In this document: piece by piece, positions 11,050 through 21,193 of the stretch
Layout: each line of letters opens with the position of its first letter
Position numbering within the stretch: position 1 is the stretch's first letter
Translations under genes and position numbers: made by a program
The notes under the pieces: model-generated
Seen by the model: only the letters and a program-made list of their open reading frames with translations
Database searches by the model: none
What the model was told of the DNA's origin: nothing
Assembly: GCA_030077755.1 (NCBI GenBank)
Contig: JAQJZZ010000002.1
Coordinates: forward strand, 558,001-622,000
DNA: 64,000 bases
Reading direction: 5' to 3'
Origin: Filosporella fistucella
Taxonomy: Eukaryota; Ascomycota; Leotiomycetes; Helotiales

Positions 11050-11806
11050 AACCAGGTGAAATATTACATGTTTTCCATGTTTCAAACTCTTGTCGCTGGC
11101 AGATCAGGCGGGGACACGACGAGTCCCTTAGTTGCACACCTCCACTGCGCCCAATTACTTCTGGAAAGAGGTTGATTTTTCAATGCTTTGCAATTCTCAT
11201 CCGCCAATCATCAAAACCATCAGCATATACCAGGCGTGGGGTGCTTCGCTACCTTCTTCGGACAACTGCTTTTCCCATCTGGATGTAGGATTTGATAGGC
11301 GAAAGCTCAAGTGCCTTGGATCTACCTACTGCGTCAAGAAGCGTTAGACCGAGTGCCATATTCAGCGCTTCGTTTCTCCAATTGAAGTAGTGGCAATATC
11401 GTTCAGTCTAAATTTGGCCACAGTTTCGCAAGATTTCGGCGTATTTCGGTGGGCCAATAATCACTTTCACAATCAAGCGGGAAAACCTCTCGGAGCAATG
11501 TATGTCCGTCCTCGAATGCCTCCATAGATGTTTTAGTTGTATGGTCCGTCTTTGGTACAAAGTTTTAGTCTAAAGTATGCCAATGATCTGCACTAAATTT
11601 ACTACAAACCTTCTTGCTCAATGCGTGGTTTTATATGGCTATGAGACTGAACACACACGTACTGTGCATACAGTTGTCCAAAACCCGTTCTGTTATTTCA
11701 CTGCATCGCTGTAGTGGAACACTTCTGTTTGTTCATTTGTCAGAACCTCACACTGCTATAGAGTCGGTTCGGCGTCTGGCCGTATTCTTTAATCGAAAAC
11801 CGGACC
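11050..11806. promoter_or_regulatory. Intergenic region, NRPS promoter
   Basis: 757 bp without a supportable gene. CTCTCGGAGCAATG at 11488-11501 resembles the site upstream of the AflR-like regulator (two mismatches in 14). TCGGTTCGG near 11764-11772, about 40 bp before the ATG, carries two TCGG half-sites. No remnant of a polyketide synthase (ACP, KR or ER) was seen upstream of the condensation domain. Confidence 0.35.
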
Positions 11807-14800
11807 ATGGATTCGAAATCGTCATCTCTAGCATCAAGTCCTTCGCCAACTCTTCTTTCTACCCCAGGCACACCCCCAGAAACGTATGAGTTGCCCCAGA
11901 AGCAAAATCTCAAAGAACTTCTGGAGAGTCACGATAAGGTTATAACCTATGATGACCGCATAAGAGCTATCATCGATGCTTCTACCGAGCGAACGGAGCC
12001 AATGACATTTGGTCAGAAACGCTTCTGGTTTCTCTCTCACTACGTCGATGATCCCACAACTTTCAACATTGCCTACCTTGGTCAATTGACAGGTCCTATT
12101 CGTATTGCCGACTTACAGAAGGCTACGGAGGTCGCAGCGCAACGACATGAGTCTTTACGGACACGCTTCTTCTGGTCTCGTGATGATGCCAAAATGCCAA
12201 CACAAGGCATTTTGTCCAAAAGTCTCGTTACCTTGGAGACGGCGACCATCGAAAACGAAGATCAAGCTATTAAAGAGCTCAATGATATGCGTAATCATAT
12301 ATGGGACTTCAACAGTTGGGTTCCTCTTCGCTTGCGTCTACTCTCGATTTCCGATGTCCAGCATTATATTCTCATTGGAACTCATCACATCTCGATGGAC
12401 GGCCATAGTTTTCCCGTGCTAATGCTTGATATCCATGATGCATACATGAAACCAAGCCATCGTTTACCTCACCTCCCCAGCATTTCGCAAGCGTCCGCTT
12501 TTGGAGCTCATCAACGCCTGGCGTATGAGAGTGGCAAATTTAACACTGCTATCGAGCATCACCGTGCAATATTCTCCGACTTCGACCTCGCTCGCCCTAT
12601 CGAGTTATTTCCCTTCGCAAAGACACAAGTTCGACCATCGCTTGATCATTACGGAACACACGTTGCAAGAATACATCTGGATGCTACACTCACGAACCGG
12701 CTGAAGGCTTTGGCCCGTGGACGTCGAGCAACTTCTTTCCATGCATATCTTGCAGCGCTCCAAGCCCTTATTTTCCGACTACTTCCCAGTGACACAACAA
12801 ACCAAATATGTATTGGAATTGCAGACGCGAATCGAATTGACAAGAGATTTATGGGAAGCATTGGAAACTTTCTCAACGTACTGCCTTTGAAGTTTGACAG
12901 GAAATCCAAACAAACCTTTGGATCAGCAATCGAGGCTACACGGGAAAATACACACACCGCTTTGAAATACTCGGCACTACCCTTTGACATACTGCTTGAT
13001 GAGCTCCAGGTACCACGATCAAATTCTTGGGCACCAATGTTCCAAGTTTTTATGAACTACCGCTTGGTTGTGAGAGAACACGCAGACAAGCAGTGGGTGG
13101 GAACAAAGCTTGGAGAAGAGAGGTGGCATCCAGCTCTGAGCGGATATGATGTTGCATTCGAGATAATGGAAGATATGGAGGGCGCCATGCTTGCAGTGCA
13201 TGTTCAGAAATCAATCTATGATCAAGAAGGAGCGGCACTTTTATTGAGAAGTTATGTAGCTCTGCTAAGGGAGGTAGCGAGACGAGGGGAGAGGATTGGA
13301 GTGGACAGGCTCCCCAAGTGGGATGAGGGAGATTTGAAGAAAGCTCTGGAGATCGGGAAAGGTATACAGAAATTTCTCGTCATCAAACCCTCTATCCATT
13401 GATCCAAAAGAGATTCCACTAGTCACCGTCTACCCCGTATTATCGATGTTCTTCAGTTTACTAAGCATGTTGATTTACAGGTTCGCCAACGCAGCTCAAA
13501 TGGCCTGCTACTGTGGCTCATCGTATCGACCAAATGATTGAACGGTATCCCAACTCCATCGCACTCAAAGATGGCTTTGGCCATGTCTTGTCGTATGGAG
13601 AGATGAATGGGCGTGTAAATAGCATTGCCCAATCCCTCCCCCAGCGGTCGGACAATGGCAAGCAACCAGTCATTGGTGTCTTTCAAATGCCATCTGCAGA
13701 TTGGATCTGCAGTCTGGTTGCAATCAATCGTGTCGGTGCGGTTTACTTACCATTGGATCTCCGAGTTGGGGTTGCGCGTCTCAAAAGCAACGTCGAGGTT
13801 GCGCAGCCGGATGTGTTACTGGTAGACGACGAAACACTTGGCAGAGTTGGAGACATTGACATTAACGGAACTATTACCATCCATAACGTAAGTCTCCACA
13901 GAAGTGCCGGTACCTAGAAACTCGGCGATACCATTGCCTTTGGTAAAGAAGGAAGATGCTTCTGCCATACAATGAAATATCCGCTATCCAAGCTCAATAA
14001 ATAGAGAAATCACATGCTGATCAAATGATCTTCAGGTCTCTAGTCTACCTGCCTCATCAAACCTCAAAGTAGAGACTTTAGCAAAGCGTGATGAGCCTGC
14101 CTACCTCATTTTCACCAGCGGCTCAACAGGTGAACCCAAAGGTATCGTGGTTTATCATGCTGGTCTACGAGCCAATTTGGAAGGCTATCATAGCGCGTGG
14201 GATGTCGCCTCGCTAGCCGGTGTAGTACTTCAACAGGCAGCTTTCAGTTTTGATGCCTCTCTCCTCATGATTTACGCAGCTTTGACGACTGGAGGGACTC
14301 TTCTTGTGGTCCCAGCAGATGCTCGTGGCGATCCGATAGAAATCACACGGATGATGCAGGTTCATGGAGTGACAATGACCCAAGCAACGCCTTCAGAGTA
14401 CGATATGTGGTTCCGTTTCGCCCCCGAAGTTTTACAACAATGTAAATCTTGGAAGGCAGCCTGGTTGTATGCAACCTTTCTCCTTACCCCCCTTCCTACA
14501 GATGGTCACAAAGCGAGTGCTTCAGTGCTGTCGCATCAAGAACAGTTCTCGAGCTAATCCTTCGAAAAATGCGTACCAAAATATACAGCTAATGGATTCA
14601 AGCGGAGGCGAGCGTGCTGGGCCTGGAACACTCAGCGGTTTCCGTGAGACTTGTAGAGTCCTTCAAAATCTGAAAGTATTCACTAGTTACGGTCCAACAG
14701 AGACAACAATTTCGGCCATGAAAGGGGCAGTAGACATTTGGAATCCAGGTTTGAAAGTTCCGATTCCAGGACGGTTGTTGCCCAACTACACTGCTCACAT

Positions 14801-16661
14801 TGTTGATGAGGCGATGAGTCCAATGCCAATTGGAGTACCTGGTGAGATCTTGATTGGCGGGTCTGGTGTGGATGCCAACCAATACCTCGGAACACCGGAG
14901 CAGACTGCAAAGGCATATCTTCCTGATCCATTTTCAGCCGGTGGCCGTATATACAGAACTGGTGATTTCGGGCGACTTGATCAACGTGGGTTTCTTACCG
15001 TGGAAGGCCGTATTGCTGGCGATACACAGGTCAAGCTACGCGGGTATCGGATCGAATTGACCGAAATAGAGAGGGTGATAGCCAAGGAGGAGAGCTGTAC
15101 CCAGGCAGTTGTTACCCTTCGCGATAATAGCTTCTTGGTTGCCCATGTTGTCTTTGACCAAGACAAACAAGCACACAGAGATGAGTTGATGGAGAGGTTA
15201 CGGGCCCGTTTGCCGCTCTCCTTACCACCATTTATGTGTCCATCTGTCATTGTCTCATTGAAAGAGTTGCCGTTGACTGCACACCACAAGATTGATCGTA
15301 GAGCTGTACAAGAGATGGCTTTACCAGAGGTCCAAAAAGCTCATGTTCTTCTCGAAGCGCCCAGACTCAGTCCTACCGAGCGACGCCTTGCCGCTCTTTG
15401 GGCTGATATTCTTCCGCCTCACGCTCTGACGGGTCCAATAAATTCTCGGTCGGACTTTTTCGCAGCAGGTGGGAACTCGTTGCTGTTAGTCAAACTCCAG
15501 GCAGCGATGAAATCCACTTTCGGAGACGCGCCACGTCTAAGCACTTTGATGGGCGTAGGTCAGTTGGGAAGCATGGCGGCATTAGTCGATGATGAGTTCA
15601 CCAATTTCGACTGGGACAAAGAAATTGCTCTCGACGAGTTTGGGCAATTGGAAAATAGGAAATTGAGACATAAGGAATTCGACCAAGGTTTCCGCATCCT
15701 TTTTACAGGTGCCACGGGCTTTCTGGGCAGATATATAATATCCCAGCTCGTAAAAGACCCCCGAGTGGCGCAGATTACATGCCTTGTTCGTGGCGTCTCG
15801 ACTCGGAATCTTGAAGGGATTTTCCCAATATTGAATGAGATCGAGGGAGGGAAGCTTCATTTTGTGGAAACAAACCTGCCTGCGTTACCGAATGATTGTA
15901 CGCTGGGTGAAAATGATACCGTGGTACATTGTGCTGCAGATCGTACATTCTGGGACGGCTACGGAGCCGCGAAACTTGTAAACGTCGACACAGTTAAATC
16001 ATTAGCTGGATATTGTGTTCGATCTGGCGCGACTTTGCATATCTTGAGCTCGGGCGAAGTGGCAGCTTATGAGGGTGATGATGGAAAACAAACAGCACGC
16101 CCAAATCCAGCAGATGGATACATCGCTTCGAAATGGGTAGTGGAGCGGTTTTTATCGAAGTTAGTCACAGCAACGGGATTGAGTGTTACATCGCATCGAC
16201 CTGCAGCTATGAGAGAGCCCTCGCAACAGCAAGAAGGAAACGAAGAGACGATGGCGAGAGATATGCTTAGCATTTCAGAACTACTTCGTTCTCGTCCGGA
16301 CTTTGCAAAGCTTGAAGGAACTATTGACGTTACGAAAGTGGAAGAGGTTGCGAATGCTATAGCAACTGCAGTGATTCAGGACCTGGAGACTAGATTATCG
16401 GGGGTTGAAGCATCGTCAGCAGTCGAGATGCGAGTTGCCACTCATCCTGGAAAATTGAGACTTCAAACCAAACTCCTCGGGTCTTATATGGAAAATCTGA
16501 TGGGGTCCGATAAATATGATAGAGTGCGCCAACTTCAGAAAGTGCCTGCACTGCACTGGGTAGGCATGGCAAAGCGAGAAGACAAGTTCGAATGGTTGAT
16601 CACTGCCATGGAGTTGATCATGAAGGATGAATATGGGTTGAGCATCTTCTCAAAGCGTTGA
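11807..16661 (+). CDS. Stand-alone NRPS module, C-A-T-R (PKS-NRPS tail type)
   Basis: Condenses an acyl chain with one amino acid and releases it reductively or by Dieckmann cyclisation. Exons are 11807-13361, 13481-13887, 14036-14466 and 14603-16661, giving 1483 residues. A Ser/Pro/Thr-rich N terminus, like an ACP-C linker, leads into a condensation domain with an intact HHISMDGHS (about residue 194) and GNFLNVLPL. The adenylation domain has LIFTSGSTGEPKG (about 678), FDAS, WKAAWFGGE, SYGPTE (about 827), YRTGDFGRL and KLRGYRIEL. The carrier domain is FFAAGGNSLLLV (serine about 1087). The terminal domain has TGATGFLG (about 1165) and YIASK (about 1303), the SDR Tyr-Lys pair. Intron 3 uses GTATGC and an AAG acceptor with branch GCTAATG; without it the A5 region is scrambled. 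Whether the last domain reduces or acts as a Dieckmann cyclase cannot be told from these motifs. Confidence 0.87.
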
Positions 16662-18050
16662 AGCACACCGTCCAGTTGATCTACAGGGCGTGAGACGATT
16701 ATCTCCCCAAATAGAAGGCTACAAGTTGCTCCCGTTACGTTCCCAAATTTGTGCATCGTCTCCTCGTGGTTTCCACTTAGTATTGATAGATATAATAGAC
16801 TCGGCAAACTCTATTTCAACCACACATTCAGAGAAGTAAGCCGAATGTTAGCATATGTATTGATGGGTGGAAACCGAAATGGTAAGTCGCATCTAGATTA
16901 GAGGAACACGTCGTGTAATTCATTAAAAGTTGAGTGGATATCTACAAAAGAGCAATGCCCTACTGCTAGGTCGGAATGCGTGTGTATGTTAATTAGATAA
17001 GACTTAGGCTTGTACTATGACATAGATTAGCAAGCCGCTCCTTCCTCTTCATATACACCCCTGACGTCAAGCCTTACTCAGTCTCTAGTACATCGAAATA
17101 GAACATGGCCATACGGAGACTCCTGTATTGGTGACTTCGATAAAATTTGATCGGAAATGTAACAAATTTACATAATATAATTTTGTTTACTTTTGACTCA
17201 CCAAAAGAGTGGAATTGATCCTCGCTGCACTACAATTATCAGCCTTCATGTTTCAAGACTTGAACGTAATGGCCCCAAAAATAACGCCTTATGCAGGAAA
17301 GCAACACACAGGTCCATACAAATCTGTCTTTTGGAAAGTTTGTCACATCTTCTGAGCTATCCAAGTTCCATGGCTTGAGCGCTTCTCAAAATTAGCCTAT
17401 TCAACCTCGAAGATACCACTCATGAGTGTGGGGTAATAGCAGATCTCGAGATAGCTCTCACTTCCGGGCGTTCATCGTAAGCGATCTTCGTCACTGTATC
17501 ACATCTCTCGGATGATATTACTTGCATATAGAATGATCAGCAGGTAAGTAAATTCACTCAACGCCGAAAGGAAAACATTCCTGCAAACGCCAAATCTATT
17601 TGGAGGGCAGGCGTTTCGAAGCAGAACCCAAATACTCCAATTGAGACATCTCTTCTTCGTCGCGCTCTTTGACACTGCATTCATTTCCGAGAATCAGATT
17701 GGTGCTCAATGATAGGGAATTTCAAATATGTAAGAAGGATGTGTTATTATGCCGTTAGTATACTAGATAATGAATTATCCATATGTTATTAATGATTTTC
17801 ATCCTCGCCCTTAATGGTGTGATTGCATGCTATTGTGCCGCAAGAGAACACCACAATAATGCTATATGTACGCTATGCCGGATATAGCTTCTACTTCAAG
17901 TATAGACCGATCCCAAGTGATACTTCATTTCTTGCGCCTTTCTTGTATATTTTCACGATCGCTATTTATGGAATAGACACGAAATAGTTTATACTATAAT
18001 TAGCTATCAAGTATAAAAGAATCCTCTGCTTCTTAGCTAGGGACATTGAG
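16662..18050. other. Gene-free region after the NRPS, transition to AT-rich DNA
   Basis: About 1.4 kb of ordinary composition becoming AT-rich from roughly 17.75 kb. Open frames are short and resemble nothing recognised. It probably holds the NRPS 3' UTR and terminator. It marks the right border of the biosynthetic cluster as seen here. Confidence 0.5.
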
Positions 18051-20026
18051 AGCTTGCCTACTTTATCTAATTTCACTCTCAGCTTAGATTGATATATAAA
18101 ATAAAGCTTATATATTCTTATATACTATAATAATAAAACTTTATAAATAAAAGCTTTTAAAAATTAAAAAAAAAAATATTAATTAAAATATAATAAAAGC
18201 ATTAATAAAATAAAAGTTATTAATTTATTTAAATAAGAATATATGATAATTAATTAAGATTTAAAAGAATTAAAGAAGGTATATATATTTAAAAAGCTTT
18301 CCCCTTTTTCTTTTTCTTTTTCCTTTAGTTTTTTTATTTCCTTTATATTAAACTTAATAATATATAATTTGCCTTTATTTATATTCTTATATATATATAT
18401 AATTTAACTTATTATATACTTATATTATTATATCAAATAAAAAGGATTATACTTATTAAAAATAGAATTAATAATATTTTATTTCTTAACTTTAATTTTA
18501 TTTAAATAATTAATAAATCAAAATTTAATTTTATATAAAATAATTAATATTAGCTTTTAAATTAAGGCTAAAAGAAATAATATTTATTTATTAATTTTAA
18601 ATAATCCATAATATAAAAAGGAATAAATAAAATGTAAAATATATTATATATATATAATCCCTTATTTTTTAAAATTTAAAAATAATATTATAATAATAAT
18701 TAAATCTTAAATATTTATTTAATAAGATTTATATAAACTTGCTTTAATTCTTAAAACTCTAATAATCTTAATATATTATATAATATTATTTAAATATTTA
18801 AATAAAACTAAGCTATATCCTTTTAATAAAAAGTATAAGATATAAAATATATAATATAGGTTACGGGGTAAGCCTTTATTATATATATATATCAAAGGAG
18901 GGTGGAAGTATCGCTTAAGCTGTGAGGCTTATTAATAAGGAGTAATAATAATAAGTATATTTTTACTTGACTTTTTACTTAATTCTTAAATACAGGAATT
19001 AACTCGATTTAAATATTTAAATAATTAATTCTAGTAGATTCTATTGATTAGAAATCTACTATTAATATTAATAATATTATAAGCTATGCGATATTATTAA
19101 TTAATAATCACATATAAGAACGCGTAATACATTACGTCAATTTAGCTAATTGATTAGAAATCCAAAGCTATTAAAACTTTCCAAAATCCAAATAACCTAA
19201 AAGTATTTATATAAAGACGCTAAGCCGTAATAGGAAGCTATAACTTATGATATGAGTAATCATAATATTAATAAGCTTATATATAATTTTATAGTAACTT
19301 ATTACGGTTAGATTATGAGAAATCTTTTCTTAAAAGGTTTTCTCCTTTTTTAAAAAACTTTTAAAATTTTTTTTAAAAAAGTTAATAATTATAAATCTAA
19401 CAAATAATTATATATATTCTTTCTTAAAATATATATTATATTAAAGGAATTTAAGGTTTGAGATTTAATTAATAAAATTATAAGATTTTATAAGGAATTT
19501 TAATATTATTAAAATAACTTAAGAATATAAAGCTTTATTATTAAGATAAAATATGCTTATATAAGTATTTTAACTTAATTTTAAAAGTTAATAAAAAGTA
19601 ATATATTTTTTAAGAATATAAAACTATATAATTAGGATATAAGGTGCTTATATAAAAAAAAGTAATGTGTTTTCCATTTAATTAATAATATTATATGCTT
19701 TTTAAGAATCTAAAATTATATAATTAAATTATAAAGTGCTTATATAAGAAAAGTAAAAGATTTTAAGATTTCAATAAAATAATAAGCTATTAAATCGCTT
19801 ATATATAATATTATAAATCTTTTAATTTATAATATATAAAATTAATTAATATTAAATTACTTATAATATATATAATATATTAATTATATTATTATATAAT
19901 AAGTAATTAATAATTATTCTTTAAAGGAAATAAAGCTTAAAGAGCTTTATATCCTTAAATAAAAGTAGGTCTAAATACAAGGGACTTACTGCCCTGCAAT
20001 TAGTTTAATATCACGTGACATATATT
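18050..20026. repeat. AT-rich RIP-type block 1
   Basis: Almost pure A/T, with long TA/AATT runs and no readable protein in either direction. It contains LTR-A copy 1, listed separately. The block separates the biosynthetic cluster from the next gene island and ends in a broken NB-ARC gene. The composition matches repeated DNA mutated by C-to-T changes on both strands. Confidence 0.75.
18834..19402 (-). mobile_element. LTR-like repeat A, copy 1 (reverse orientation)
   Basis: About 569 bp. The reverse complement begins TGTTAGATTTATAATTATTAA and ends in TTATA, which I read as an original TTACA. It matches 32404-32962 and 38813-39643 along its whole length, including the landmarks GGATTACGCGTTCTTATATG and GGCTTAGCGTCTTTATATA in plus-orientation copies. 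No clear 5-bp target duplication is seen. No internal coding region could be assigned, so it may be a solo LTR or a non-autonomous element. Confidence 0.65.
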
Positions 20027-20727
20027 CTAATATGCTCCGAATGTCGCTAAATTTTCTGCCGAAGGGACAATTAACCGAGTAATATCTTAAATGACTCTGG
20101 CTTTGTTTCGGTCCTATATTTTTTCGCAAGTTTTATTAAATAGGTCATCACGAAATAATGAGTCTTGAGGCACCGTCTGCTCCTTCTCAAATATGGTTCC
20201 GCGAAGGGTTTTGCTTGTATCTGTGATGCCCGATTCGGATTTCCCCGTAAAGCTACCTTTGGTCGCGAGGATAGTTTTATACCGCGGATCTTGATAGGGA
20301 GCACTTTTGACCGCCTTTGGCTTTTTATCGCTAGGCGTTGCAGAACTAGGTGTGATAGAGCTGGTTTTCGATAGTTTACCGCGAACGGAGGATGCCTTGA
20401 TGCATTTTGCAATATCTCGAAAGCTCTGCTCAAACCGGGCAGCATTGCTTGCGTGGGCCCAGAAAACCTATGTGCCCGGCGAGTGACCTCGAGTTCGATT
20501 AGCGTATTCGATGGCGAGTTGAGATTTGCTTTATAGCGGTTAGCAATACGTATTCACCAAAGGGGTTCCGCTTTCCCGGCGCCGCCCAGACCAATAAGCG
20601 CGGTTCGGGATCCTAAGACAGCGCATTTCTGATGAATCTGATCAAGTATCAATCGCTCGCTCTACGAAGTCCGTGTCACGACGGAAGGGTATGACGATTG
20701 ACGGGTTCGGTGGAGTCTCTGGTCGTT
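20027..20727 (-). pseudogene. NB-ARC (NLR/STAND-type) gene remnant with RIP stops
   Basis: Read on the minus strand, this is the nucleotide-binding core of a fungal NLR. The segments are IVIPFRRDTDFVE, then (after a one-base frame change) LDQIHQKCAV, TALIGLGG, a P-loop interrupted by an intron, and KSQLAIEYANRTR, VFWAHASNAARFEQSF. A region with the landmarks YQDPRYKTILATKGSF, DSLFRDDLF and IVPSAENLATFGA follows; I associate it with fungal NB-ARC and DUF7924-type proteins. Stops at 20468-20470 (TAG where Trp is usual), 20114-20116 (TAG for Gln) and 20087-20089 (TAA for Gln) are all RIP-type C-to-T or G-to-A changes. The P-loop intron donor also appears lost. The 3' side dissolves into AT-rich DNA. 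It is non-functional; normally such proteins sense ligands and trigger incompatibility or cell death. Confidence 0.7.
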
Positions 20728-21193
20728 ATGCGGGTCGGGACGTCATTAGCGTGGTGCCAGCTTGGACCTTCGCGATTTACCAGGAGGGGCATAGTGATGG
20801 ATCTGAGTATTGACCAATCCGTTGATTATTCCAGCTTGTTGCTACAAGGAGGGATGGATGAGCAAGCTGAGTATTTTAGCGTCAAGTTGATTGAGTCAAA
20901 CGATATTTATTAATTACTTCCTGCTGTCCTTCTCCCCAGTGTTCTTCGATGGTTGCTCTGCGTAAGTCAAATAACACCGCTAAGTGGCCAAAATTCCACA
21001 GGAGAAGGGTAAATGGTGGTACAGAAGCCACAAGTGCGGCTGAGAATATTGCTTTTTCGGGCAGAACCCAACACCATTCCTTGTTTCTCACATCACGGAG
21101 CATTTGCGATATTGCATTTCCGTTGTGCTAGACAAGTCAGACAAGTTGACAACGGAGAGAGCATGAGTTCTATCAGAATAGATCTCAAGCATT
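20728..21193. other. Intergenic region upstream of the DUF3433 gene
   Basis: 466 bp of ordinary composition. It may include more of the degraded 5' part of the NB-ARC remnant on the minus strand, but no confident protein match is visible. The DUF3433 promoter lies here, and no strong regulatory motif was recognised. Confidence 0.4.

Noticed and set aside
11807..16661. Apparent breaks in the NRPS (stops after the C domain, in the A domain and before A5)
   Set aside because: Three GT-AG introns restore every adenylation motif in one frame, so this is a single intact gene and not a pseudogene or three genes.
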